Assembly: GCF_000421965.1 (NCBI RefSeq)
Contig: NZ_ATAY01000019.1
Coordinates: forward strand, 27,133 to 91,132
From: Ruminiclostridium papyrosolvens C7
GTDB lineage: Bacteria > Bacillota > Clostridia > Acetivibrionales > DSM-1351
Direction of reading: 5' to 3'
DNA length: 64,000 nucleotides
The notes below the pieces were generated by a model that was not told the origin of the DNA, did not search any database, and saw only the letters and a program-made list of their open reading frames with translations. This document shows positions 1-8,476 of this stretch, piece after piece (positions within the stretch are counted from its first letter, which is position 1; each line of letters opens with the position of its first letter). The position numbers and the translations under genes are program-made.

Positions 1-876
1 CCAACACCATCTGATTCCACGGCACCGGCAACATCAACTTCCGACAATACTCTAAACGGAGTCAATACAAAGGATCACGGCTTTCTTCCTAATATAGGAT
101 CTGTTAAAAAAAGCGGTAAGATGGATGGATTAAAAAAATTAATAACTGACTACACCGCAGGGCTTTCCGGAAAGTACGGAGTTACCTTTATTGATCTGGC
201 TACCGGAGAGATGGTCAATGTTAACGATACTGACAGATATATAGCAGCAAGTACTTCGAAGCTTCCTATTAATGTTCTTTTGTATAAAAATGTTGAGGCC
301 GGAAAAGTTAATTTGGACGATATGCTTACTTATCAAAAGGAAGACGTTGAACCCGGTACGGGAATAATACAGAAATCTGCTTTCGGAACCCAGTATACCG
401 TTCGTGAAACATCAAAGCTGGCAATAACAAAAAGTGATAATTGCGGTGTCAATATGTTAATCAGACTTCTGGATATTCAAAATGTCCGGCAATATCTGGT
501 TGACCTTGGTGGAAAGGTCTATTACGATAATCACCATCGTTCATGTCCATACGATATGGCATTAGTAGCACAGGATTTGTACAAACACTATATTAAAAAT
601 GAAGCTGTTTATGGAGAACTTATAAATAATCTTGAAAATACAGATTGGCATGACAGGATTGATGCCCAGCTTACAGGTGTAAAAGTTGCCCATAAAATCG
701 GTAATCAGGTAAAAACCGCCAATGATGTAGGTATAGTATTTGCCTCCCATCCATATGTACTTTCGATTATGGCGGATAATGTGGATTTTGGAACGGCCTG
801 CAAGAATGAAGCTACATTATCAAAAAAGATTTACAATTATGTAGAGAGTTACGCAGAGAAAGACTTACAAAAATAA
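1..876 (+). CDS. Class A beta-lactamase-like serine hydrolase (5' end outside window)
   Basis: The reading frame is open from base 1, so the ATG at 121 is internal and the true start lies upstream. The first 40 visible codons are a Thr/Ser/Pro-rich linker, which suggests an exported or lipid-anchored protein whose signal lies before the window. The rest looks like a class A beta-lactamase/transpeptidase fold: ASTSK supplies the SxxK nucleophile and lysine, KSDN the SxN motif, and HKIG the KTG-like triad on the last strand. Such proteins act outside the membrane on beta-lactams or peptidoglycan peptides. I do not see a clear Glu166 omega-loop motif, so a true lactamase is less sure than a penicillin-recognising serine hydrolase. 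A terminator follows at once. Confidence 0.75.
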   Translation, partial: PTPSDSTAPATSTSDNTLNGVNTKDHGFLPNIGSVKKSGKMDGLKKLITDYTAGLSGKYGVTFIDLATGEMVNVNDTDRYIAASTSKLPINVLLYKNVEAGKVNLDDMLTYQKEDVEPGTGIIQKSAFGTQYTVRETSKLAITKSDNCGVNMLIRLLDIQNVRQYLVDLGGKVYYDNHHRSCPYDMALVAQDLYKHYIKNEAVYGELINNLENTDWHDRIDAQLTGVKVAHKIGNQVKTANDVGIVFASHPYVLSIMADNVDFGTACKNEATLSKKIYNYVESYAEKDLQK

Positions 877-895
877 TATAAAAAATACAAATTGC

Positions 896-936
896 AAAAA
901 GCTCATTCACAAGTCATGTGCAATGAGCTTTTTGTC
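896..936 (+). terminator. Rho-independent terminator after serine hydrolase
   Basis: AAAAAGCTCATT pairs with AATGAGCTTTTT around a 14-nt loop that can form a further CAC/GTG pair. A T-rich tail (TTTTTGTCTTTTT) follows. It lies 20 nt after the stop codon. Confidence 0.85.
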
Positions 937-1004
937 TTTTTCAGACAAACTATGAGTTATTGGGTATAATAGATATATGTTTACCAAGGAGGCTCCTAAA
1001 AGTA

Positions 1005-1646
1005 ATGCAAAATTTTATTTTTAATTTGATACATCATGTAATAAATAATAATGTTATAGTTACATATTTATTTTTCTTTTTAACCGGAATACTTCAGTTG
1101 ATTTTTCCGCCCTTTCCTTCAGATGTTATCATTGTATTTGAAGGTTATCTGACAACATTAGGAGGGCAATTCCATTTTGCACCGGTATTAATTAATTCAA
1201 TATTGGGGAGCCTTGTTGGTTCAGTTCTTGTTTATTGGTTCGGGTATAAAAAGGGTAATGAAGTTTTAAGGTATAAGATAGTATTAAAGTATATTGATGA
1301 AAAACATATTAAACGTTCTGAAAAGGTATTTCATAAATATGGTAAATATGGATTAATACTAAGTAAATTCATTCCGGGGACAAGCACTATAATGGTTTTA
1401 TTTTCAGGAGTTTTTCGCGTTAAAAAGAGAGTATATTTTTCATATATATTTATTTCAATATTAATACAGCAGGTTATATATATGGTTATAGGACGTCTTA
1501 TAGGTAATAATATTTCCATGGTAAACAGGTTTTTATCATATTTTAACATTTTATCCGTAATTGTTTTAGCATCCTTGATTATAGTAGGATTTATCCTCTA
1601 CAAAGTTAAAAAGTCCAAAAAAAGTGTAAGTACAGATAACGAATAA
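1005..1646 (+). CDS. DedA/SNARE-associated-type membrane protein
   Basis: A 213-residue integral membrane protein of the DedA/VTT (SNARE-associated, PF09335) type. Several hydrophobic segments flank the family hallmark: a YWFGYKKG stretch after the first helices, then KFGKYG-like FHKYGKYGLILSKFIPGTS, with the conserved Arg/Lys-Phe-x-Pro-G loop. DedA proteins are polyprenyl-phosphate or lipid transporters/scramblases needed for envelope integrity. The frame stays open to 960, but I choose the ATG at 1005 because AAGGAGG lies at 986-992 and because the extra 15 residues carry no family similarity. The sequence is very AT-rich. A basic C-terminal tail is typical. Confidence 0.8.
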   Translation: MQNFIFNLIHHVINNNVIVTYLFFFLTGILQLIFPPFPSDVIIVFEGYLTTLGGQFHFAPVLINSILGSLVGSVLVYWFGYKKGNEVLRYKIVLKYIDEKHIKRSEKVFHKYGKYGLILSKFIPGTSTIMVLFSGVFRVKKRVYFSYIFISILIQQVIYMVIGRLIGNNISMVNRFLSYFNILSVIVLASLIIVGFILYKVKKSKKSVSTDNE

Positions 1647-1748
1647 TTTGAATAATGTTAAAAATTCCTTAGTTTAATTATTTATAATGTGAAAATAATA
1701 TCTTTTAGTACAGCATTACAGAAAAATAATACTGGGAGGTGATTGTGA

Positions 1749-1910
1749 ATGGATGCACCTTGTATGAAAGTTAAGTGTGGCGTCACAAACTGTGCCTACA
1801 ATGAAGGTCAAATGTGCTATGCCAATGCACTTGAAGTAAACTCAATGGATGGAGCCAAAGCCAGTATAAGTGATGAGACATGCTGCACAACATTTAAAGA
1901 GAAAACTTGA
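1749..1910 (+). CDS. DUF1540 small Cys-rich protein
   Basis: A 53-residue protein preceded by GGGAGGTG at 1733-1740. It has the DUF1540 pattern of spaced cysteines: KCGVTNCAYNEGQMCYA followed by a later ETCC pair, six or so cysteines in all including one near the N-terminus. The family is widespread in Clostridia and thought to bind metal; its function is unknown. A hairpin follows. It sits alone between the DedA gene and the permease, both on the same strand. Confidence 0.85.
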   Translation: MDAPCMKVKCGVTNCAYNEGQMCYANALEVNSMDGAKASISDETCCTTFKEKT

Positions 1911-1923
1911 TATAGTATAACCT

Positions 1924-1962
1924 AGAATAGGATAATCGGTTTAGTGCTGATTATCCTATTCT
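1924..1962 (+). terminator. Hairpin after DUF1540, probable terminator
   Basis: A perfect 14-bp stem (AGAATAGGATAATC / GATTATCCTATTCT) with an 11-nt loop starts 14 nt after the DUF1540 stop. Only a short T run follows, so termination may be partial and some readthrough into the permease gene is possible. Confidence 0.6.
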
Positions 1963-1999
1963 TTAGAAGGAATAAATATATTAAACAAGGAGAATTTAA

Positions 2000-3355
2000 T
2001 TGAGCAGTAAATCTATAAAAAAAGGATTTAACAGAAACCATCTCATTATAATGGCACTCGGAAATATAATCGGCTCAGGCATATTTCTCGGTAGCGGGAC
2101 AGTAATTTCAATTGCTGGCCCGGGGGCAATTCTGGCCTACATTTTTGGCGGTATTATTATGGTAATGGAAGTAATGTTTATAACTGAAATGACAATTATT
2201 AATCCTGCACCGGGTTCTTTCAGGGTACATGCATCAGAAATATTCGGGCCCTGGATAGGTTTTGTAAACGGTTGGATGTTTTGGTTCAGCGGTGTTCTTG
2301 GAATGGCCAGTGAAGTTGCTGCTGCTGCAATTTTTACAGGTTTGTGGTTTCCCGGTATTCCACTATGGGTGTTCTGTGTTATTTATGCATTAGTAATGAC
2401 CGGAATAAATCTAAAGGATGCCAGAGGATTGAGTATAATTGAGAGTTTTCTTGCTTCGATTAAAGTTTTGTCTCTTGTTGTTTTTATTGTATTCGGTATT
2501 ACTACTATAGTTGGTATAACGTCCTTTGGGGGCATTAAGCCACTTCCTGTTTTTCAATCTGTCAACAGTTTTATGCCAAATGGATTTAGAGGCATTTTTG
2601 CATCGATGATTATGGTGATGTTTTCTTTTACGGGTACTGGTATAATAGGGCTTGCCATTGCTGAATCAGAAAATCCTGAAAAGGATGCACCTCCTGCTAT
2701 TTATACAATAACCATTACAGTAATAATTCTATATACATTTTCAATATTTTTTATTATATGTTTAATGCCCTGGAAGGCATTCTCAACTTCAGAAAGTCCT
2801 TTTGTTGAAATTTTAAACAGGGCAGGTGTGCCTTTTGGCAGTGATATATTAAACTTCGTTGTATTGACAGCGGCACTTTCCGGACTTAACTCATCGATGT
2901 ACAGTGCTTCAAGGATGCTGAACTCACTAAGTCTGGGTAAACAGGCCCCCAAGACATTTTTAATCAAAAATAAAAACGGTGTTCCTGTTTATGCACTGGG
3001 ACTCAGCAGTATTGTTCTGCTTATGACTGCTGTTATTTCATATATAGTACCATCCAAGGTATTTGAAATACTGGCGGCAGCCAGCGGGTTTACTGCACTT
3101 GTTAACTGGCTTACAATTTCAATTACACACTTTTTCTATAGAAGGAAGACACTAAAAGAGAAGCCTGACAGACTTAAATATAAAGTTCCCGGATGGCCTT
3201 TAATAAATTTTATAGCAGTAACATTTATAGTAGTTGTATTTGCCACATCACCTTTATATCCTGGACAGATATCAGGGCTGATAGGAAGTATAACTTTGTT
3301 TGCATTTTTAGTAATTATTTATATTATACTGAAAACAAAAAAGCTAATAAATTAA
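2000..3355 (+). CDS. APC-family amino-acid permease
   Basis: A 451-residue polytopic membrane protein of the amino acid-polyamine-organocation superfamily, PF00324/PF13520. The first helix has the substrate-site signature GNIIGSGIFLGSG; about twelve hydrophobic segments follow, and FSFTGTGIIGLAIAESENPEK is the helix 6 region with the usual ESxNPxK end. It probably imports an amino acid with H+ or Na+. The start is TTG at 2000, 7 nt after AAGGAG at 1987-1992. The exact substrate cannot be read from sequence. It ends 1 kb before cipC and no classical terminator follows, though an inverted repeat lies at 3441-3462. Confidence 0.85.
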   Translation: MSSKSIKKGFNRNHLIIMALGNIIGSGIFLGSGTVISIAGPGAILAYIFGGIIMVMEVMFITEMTIINPAPGSFRVHASEIFGPWIGFVNGWMFWFSGVLGMASEVAAAAIFTGLWFPGIPLWVFCVIYALVMTGINLKDARGLSIIESFLASIKVLSLVVFIVFGITTIVGITSFGGIKPLPVFQSVNSFMPNGFRGIFASMIMVMFSFTGTGIIGLAIAESENPEKDAPPAIYTITITVIILYTFSIFFIICLMPWKAFSTSESPFVEILNRAGVPFGSDILNFVVLTAALSGLNSSMYSASRMLNSLSLGKQAPKTFLIKNKNGVPVYALGLSSIVLLMTAVISYIVPSKVFEILAAASGFTALVNWLTISITHFFYRRKTLKEKPDRLKYKVPGWPLINFIAVTFIVVVFATSPLYPGQISGLIGSITLFAFLVIIYIILKTKKLIN

Positions 3356-3668
3356 TTATGTTGATATCATGTAAAGAAGTAATTACATGTAAAGTTTATT
3401 AAAAACGACAAAAAAATCATAAATTATAGTTTATCCATTCAACTTGTAACTGCGGACAAGTTATAAAAGTAAATTCTTATGTTGCATATTGTTATTATTT
3501 ATGGTAATTTTATATCTAGAATATTACAAAAGAGGTAAATAATTAACATAAAGCAGTAAATATTTACCTTATGATATGTAGAAAAATAGCACAAAAAACA
3601 AAAAAATAGAAGGACCAATTTTATAAAAAATAACCAAAAATCCTGTTGAAAAAATGTTAAAAAAATAC
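3356..3668. promoter_or_regulatory. Upstream control region of cip-cel with two inverted repeats
   Basis: No gene is seen here. Two perfect inverted repeats stand out. At 3441-3462 AACTTGT and ACAAGTT flank the 8-nt spacer AACTGCGG. At 3533-3569 AGGTAAATA and TATTTACCT flank a 19-nt spacer. Neither has a T tail on the + strand. They could be operators for a regulator of the cellulosome operon or structures at the end of the permease transcript; the sequence does not decide. Confidence 0.4.
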
Positions 3669-3697
3669 TTGTCATTTAATTACATAAATGGTAATAT
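3669..3697 (+). promoter_or_regulatory. Predicted sigma-A promoter of the cip-cel operon
   Basis: TTGTCA at 3669-3674, a 17-bp spacer and TAATAT at 3692-3697 predict transcription from about 3704, giving a leader of about 660 nt before the cipC ATG. As I recall it, the mapped promoter of the C. cellulolyticum cip-cel operon lies about 640 nt before cipC, so position and architecture agree. The promoter itself is read from sequence only. Confidence 0.65.
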
Positions 3698-3703
3698 GGA
3701 TTT

Positions 3704-4363
3704 GAGGCATTTATGGCTATACGAAAAATATGAAAAAAGCGTTTAAAGGGGTAATGTATTATTAATTATTAAAACAAAAAATGATAAAATTTGATAATGG
3801 TAAGCACCTAAGGTAAACGGCTTAAACATATTCATTTCAAATATCTGTAAGATTCGCTTTTATAAGTATTAATTCTCTTAGTTATATTCTTTCTAACTAT
3901 CATTATATCTTATTTTCAATTACGTCTACGAATCATTTGGTTATATTTAGCTGTAAGCATTATGACAGAATAGTACCTTCTTTTCAGAAAAAGTTATCGT
4001 TATTTAAAAATCTAATAAAAAGTGATTATAAAAAGTATCAAAATAATCGTAATAGATAACTACGGTAATACGGTAATGTTTTGAGAATTTTTATAAACAT
4101 TTTAAGCATTTCTGAATTAATTTAAATTATGAAAAACCACTTAGCCAATAAAGATTAAGGAGGTGAAAATATTTATTCAGTTATATCAGTGTGCCTAAAA
4201 ATGAAACATTTTTAAGTAAGGCGGTTTAAAAGCATCTTTTTTAAATAAAGTACCTTTTATTAATTACTGCCTTAAACTGATAAGCAGCTGAATATTGGTG
4301 ATAAAACCTATAGTCAGAAGGCCAAATGGTTTTCATGTAAAATAAAAAATAGGAGGTTTACAA
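3704..4363 (+). promoter_or_regulatory. Long 5' leader of the cip-cel transcript
   Basis: About 660 nt of AT-rich DNA without a convincing gene. It holds a cre-like core (AAAAAGCGTTTAAA, 3733-3746) just after the predicted start, a weaker CG-centred site at 4216-4229, a direct repeat ACGGTAAT ACGGTAAT near 4062-4077, and a perfect Shine-Dalgarno sequence AAGGAGGTG at 4157-4165 with no ATG/GTG/TTG start at the right distance. CGGTTTAA at 4222-4229 can pair with TTAAACTG at 4272-4279. The cipC ribosome binding site is AGGAGG just before 4364. In C. cellulolyticum the leader carries a catabolite-responsive element far downstream of the start; I cannot assign it confidently here. Confidence 0.55.
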
Positions 4364-7300
4364 ATGCGTAAAAAGTCTTTAGCATTTTTGTTAGCACTAA
4401 CAATGTTGGTGACATTATTAGGAGCTCAGCTTACAGCTTTTGCGGCAGGTACTGGTGTCGTATCAGTTCAATTTAATAATGGCAATTCAGCGGCATCATC
4501 AAATTCCATATACGCTAGATTTAAAGTTACAAACACAACTGGTTCACCAATCAACTTGGCAGATTTGAAACTTAGATATTATTACACTCAGGATGAAAAT
4601 AAGCCTGTAACATTCTGGTGTGACCATGCAGGTTATATGAACGGTAGCAGTTACATAGATGCTACTTCAAAAGTAACTGGTGCATTTAAAGAAGTAAGCC
4701 CTGCGGTTACAAACGCAGATCACTATCTTGAAGTTTCATTAAGTAGTGATGCAGGAAGTCTTCCAGCTGGAGGATCCATAGAGATTCAAACCAGATTTGC
4801 AAGAAACGACTGGACTAATTTTGATCAATCAAATGACTGGTCATATACTCCAGCTGGTTCATACATGGATTGGCAGAAAATTGGTGCATACGTAGGCGGA
4901 ACTCTAGCTTATGGTTCAGAATTAGGAGGTAGTACACAGGATCCTACAATCAATCCTACTTCTATTACTGCAAAAGCAGGACAATTTGCAGACACTAAAA
5001 TAGCTCTTACACCAAACGGTAATACTTTCAATGGAATTACTGAGTTGCAGAGCAGCCAATATACAAAAGGAACAAATGAAGTAACAATATTGGCAAGCTA
5101 TTTGAATTCACTTCCAGCAAATAGTACAAAAACTCTTACATTTGATTTCGGTGTAGGTTCAAAAAATCCTAAATTAACTATTACTGTTTTACCAAACGGT
5201 GATTCTCTTAAAGTTACAGTAGGAACAGCTAATGGTGCCCCTGGTGATACTGTAACAGTTCCTGTTACTTTTGCTGATGTAGCAAAAATGAACAATGTAG
5301 GAACATGTAATTTCTATCTTGGATATGATGCAACTCTGTTGGATGTAGTATCAGTAGATGCAGGTCCAATAGTTAAGAATGCAGCAGTTAACTTCTCAAG
5401 CAGTGCAAGCAATGGAACAATCAGCTTCCTGTTCTTGGATAACACAATTACCAACGAATTGATTACTTCAGATGGTGTGTTTGCAAATATCACATTTAAG
5501 ATCAAGAGTACTGCTACAGCAGGTACTACACCAATAACCTTCAAAGACGGAGGAGCTTTCGGTGATGGTACAATGGCAAAGATAGCAGCGGTTACTAAGA
5601 CTAATGGTAGTGTTGTTATCGGTCCTGGTCCCCAAAATGCTCTTAAAGTAACTGTAGGAACAGCTGAAGGTAATGTTGGAGATACAGTAACAGTTCCAGT
5701 TACATTTGCTGATGTAGCAAAAGTAAACAACGTAGGAACATGTAATTTCTATCTTGCATATGATGCAAGCCTGTTGGATGTAGTATCAGTAGCTGCAGGT
5801 CCAATAGTTAAGAACGCAGCAGTTAACTTCTCAAGCAGTGCAAGCAATGGAACAATCAGCTTCCTGTTCTTGGATAACACAATTACAGACGAATTGATAA
5901 CTGCAGATGGTGTATTTGCAAATATCACATTCAAATTAAAGAGCGTATCAGCTAAAACTACAACACCAGTAACATTTAAAGATGGTGGTGCTTTTGGTGA
6001 CGGTACTATGGCAAAGATAGCTTCAGTAATTAAGACAAACGGTAGTGTAACCATAAATCCTGGTACTCAACCTACAAATGAGCTTAAAGTAACAGTAGGA
6101 ACAGCTGAAGGTAATGTTGGAGATACAGTAACAGTTCCAGTTACATTTGCTGATGTAGCAAAAGTAAACAATGTAGGAACATGTAATTTCTATCTTGCAT
6201 ACGATGCAAGCCTTTTGGATGTAGTATCAGTAGCTGCAGGTCCAATAGTTAAGAATGCAGCAGTTAACTTCTCAAGCAGTGCAAGCAATGGATCAATCAG
6301 CTTCCTGTTCTTGGATAACACAATTACAGACGAATTGATAACTGCAGATGGTGTATTTGCAAATATCACATTCAAATTAAAGAGCGTTACAACTAAAACT
6401 ACAACACCAGTAACATTTAAAGATGGTGGAGCTTTTGGTGACGGTACTATGGCAAAGATAGCTACAGTTACTAAGACAAACGGTAGTGTAACTATAAATC
6501 CTGGTACTCAACCTACAAAGGAACTTAAAGTAGCAGTGGGAACAGCTTCTGGTATCGCAGGCGATACAGTAACAGTACCTGTTACATTTGCTGACGTAGC
6601 AAGTGCAGGTAATGTAGGAACATGTAATTTCTATCTTGCATACGATGCAAGTCTGTTAGATGTAGTATCAGTAGCTGCAGGTCCGATAGTTAAGAATGCA
6701 GCAGTTAACTTCTCAAGCAGTGCAAGCAATGGAACAATTAGCTTCCTGTTCTTGGATAACACAATTACAGATGAATTGATAACTGCAGATGGTGTATTTG
6801 CAAATATCACATTCAAATTGAAGAGCGTAACAGCTAAAACAACAACACCAGTAACATTTAAAGATGGTGGAGCTTTTGGTGACGGAACTATGGCAAAGAT
6901 AGCTACAGTTACTAAGACTAACGGTAGTGTTACTATTGATATTGGTAATCCAAGCCCAGCTATTACACCTACAACTGCAACTTTTGACAAGTATGTTCCA
7001 GCAAATGTAAGTGTTACTCTTACACCAAACGGAAGTACATTCAAAGGTATTACCGGTTTGACATCAGGTACTGATTACACAGTATCAAATAATGTTGTAA
7101 CAATCTCAAAGAGCTATTTGAGCACTCTAGCAGTTGGTTCAAAGACACTCACATTTGATTTTGGTGTTACAAACAATCCTACTTTAGCATTAACGATTGT
7201 TGATACAACTCCTCCACCTACAAAGGAACTTAAGGTAGCAATAGGAACAGCTGCAGGTAAAGCTGGAGACACTGTAACAGTGCCTGTAACTTTTGCAAAT

Positions 7301-8362
7301 GTAGCAACTGTAGGCAATGTAGGAACTTGTAACTTCTATGTTACATATGATGCAAGTCTGTTGGAAGCAACATCAGTTACACCTGGTTCAATAGTAACAA
7401 ATGCTGCTGTTAACTTCTCAAGCAGTATCAGTAATGGAACAATCAGCTTCTTGTTCTTGGACAATACAATTACTGACCAATTAATCAAGACTGATGGAAC
7501 ATTTGCTACAATTACATTTAAATTAAAGAGCACTACATCAAAGGTTACTACTCCTGTAGCATTCAAAGATGGCGGAGCTTTTGGTGACGGTAATATGGCA
7601 AAGATAGCTACAGTTACTAAGACAAACGGTAGTGTAACTATTGATGTTGGAGATGTTACTCCAGTAAACCCAACTATCACTCCTACAACTGCATCTTTTG
7701 ATAAGTATGTTCCTGCAAATGTAAGTGTAACTCTTACACCAAACGGAAATACTTTCAAAGGTATCACCGGTTTGACATCAGGTACTGACTACACAGTATC
7801 AAATAATGTTGTAACAATCTTACCGAGCTATTTGAGCACTCTAGCAGTTGGTTCAAAGACACTCACATTTGATTTCGGTGTTACAAATAATCCAGTTCTG
7901 ACTTTATCAATCACTGACTCTACACCTGTTGTTACAGGACTTGGAGTAAAGATTGCTTCAGTAGCAGGAAAAACTGGTGATACTATAACAGTACCTATAA
8001 CCCTGAGTAATGTTGTTAAATCAGGTAATGTAGGAACATGTAATTTCTATGTTACATACGATCCAACCTTGTTGCAGGCAGTATCAGCAACAGCTGGTGA
8101 TATAGTAATAAATGCACCTGTTAACTTCTCAAGCAGCATCAACGCTACTACAGGTACAATCAGTGTTCTTTTCCTAGATAACACTATAACTGATCAGCCT
8201 ATCACTACTGATGGCGTAATTGCAAACCTTACTTTCAAAGTATTAGGTACTTCAAGCGCAACAACTCCTATTGCTTTTAAAGCAGGTGGAGCATTTGGTA
8301 ATGGTAACATGGCAAAAATCTCTGATATCACATTCACAAGCGGAAACGCAAAACTTAATTAA
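4364..8362 (+). CDS. cipC: Cellulosome scaffoldin CipC (CBM3a, 3 X2, 6 type I cohesins)
   Basis: A 1332-residue secreted scaffoldin. In order: signal peptide (about 1-28, ending AFAA); CBM3a cellulose-binding module (about 29-180, with the [11 protein letters not shown] aromatic strip); X2 module (about 190-280); cohesins 1-4 (starting near residues 282, 427, 574, 721); second X2 (about 862-950); cohesin 5 (about 956); third X2 (about 1101-1190); cohesin 6 (about 1193-1332). Each cohesin carries the VGTCNFYL...YDxxLL and GGAFGDG blocks that bind dockerins. There is no dockerin or S-layer domain, as in other mesophilic clostridial scaffoldins. Cohesins 2-4 are nearly identical even at DNA level, and cohesin 6 is the most divergent. 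H10 CipC has eight cohesins and two X2. First gene of the operon. Confidence 0.97.
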   Translation: MRKKSLAFLLALTMLVTLLGAQLTAFAAGTGVVSVQFNNGNSAASSNSIYARFKVTNTTGSPINLADLKLRYYYTQDENKPVTFWCDHAGYMNGSSYIDATSKVTGAFKEVSPAVTNADHYLEVSLSSDAGSLPAGGSIEIQTRFARNDWTNFDQSNDWSYTPAGSYMDWQKIGAYVGGTLAYGSELGGSTQDPTINPTSITAKAGQFADTKIALTPNGNTFNGITELQSSQYTKGTNEVTILASYLNSLPANSTKTLTFDFGVGSKNPKLTITVLPNGDSLKVTVGTANGAPGDTVTVPVTFADVAKMNNVGTCNFYLGYDATLLDVVSVDAGPIVKNAAVNFSSSASNGTISFLFLDNTITNELITSDGVFANITFKIKSTATAGTTPITFKDGGAFGDGTMAKIAAVTKTNGSVVIGPGPQNALKVTVGTAEGNVGDTVTVPVTFADVAKVNNVGTCNFYLAYDASLLDVVSVAAGPIVKNAAVNFSSSASNGTISFLFLDNTITDELITADGVFANITFKLKSVSAKTTTPVTFKDGGAFGDGTMAKIASVIKTNGSVTINPGTQPTNELKVTVGTAEGNVGDTVTVPVTFADVAKVNNVGTCNFYLAYDASLLDVVSVAAGPIVKNAAVNFSSSASNGSISFLFLDNTITDELITADGVFANITFKLKSVTTKTTTPVTFKDGGAFGDGTMAKIATVTKTNGSVTINPGTQPTKELKVAVGTASGIAGDTVTVPVTFADVASAGNVGTCNFYLAYDASLLDVVSVAAGPIVKNAAVNFSSSASNGTISFLFLDNTITDELITADGVFANITFKLKSVTAKTTTPVTFKDGGAFGDGTMAKIATVTKTNGSVTIDIGNPSPAITPTTATFDKYVPANVSVTLTPNGSTFKGITGLTSGTDYTVSNNVVTISKSYLSTLAVGSKTLTFDFGVTNNPTLALTIVDTTPPPTKELKVAIGTAAGKAGDTVTVPVTFANVATVGNVGTCNFYVTYDASLLEATSVTPGSIVTNAAVNFSSSISNGTISFLFLDNTITDQLIKTDGTFATITFKLKSTTSKVTTPVAFKDGGAFGDGNMAKIATVTKTNGSVTIDVGDVTPVNPTITPTTASFDKYVPANVSVTLTPNGNTFKGITGLTSGTDYTVSNNVVTILPSYLSTLAVGSKTLTFDFGVTNNPVLTLSITDSTPVVTGLGVKIASVAGKTGDTITVPITLSNVVKSGNVGTCNFYVTYDPTLLQAVSATAGDIVINAPVNFSSSINATTGTISVLFLDNTITDQPITTDGVIANLTFKVLGTSSATTPIAFKAGGAFGNGNMAKISDITFTSGNAKLN

Positions 8363-8380
8363 TTATTGAATTTAAATTTT

Positions 8381-8450
8381 CCATACTTTATGGCTGAAAG
8401 GCCATAAAGTATGGAGCTTTAAAAAACTTATGGCAGTTTTACTGTCATAA
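8381..8450 (+). promoter_or_regulatory. Two stem-loops between cipC and cel48F
   Basis: The first is a perfect 14-bp stem (8381-8394 with 8401-8414) closed by the loop TGAAAG. The second pairs TTATGGCAG with CTGTCATAA (8428-8436 with 8442-8450, one G-U). No T tail follows, so these are not typical terminators. In C. cellulolyticum, stem-loops at this junction have been linked to processing of the primary transcript and differential stability of the pieces, setting enzyme-to-scaffoldin ratio. The same role here is inferred. Confidence 0.7.
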
Positions 8451-8476
8451 AATTCAAATAATAAGGAAGGTGTAAA

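Noticed and set aside
5206..6950. Long regular direct repeats that might be read as a repeat array or CRISPR
   Set aside because: The 441-bp period is in frame and encodes cohesin modules; there are no short repeats with unique spacers.
5098..7767. Series of open frames on the minus strand opposite cipC
   Set aside because: They mirror the cohesin repeats in antisense, lack ribosome sites and have no family features; codon-bias shadows.
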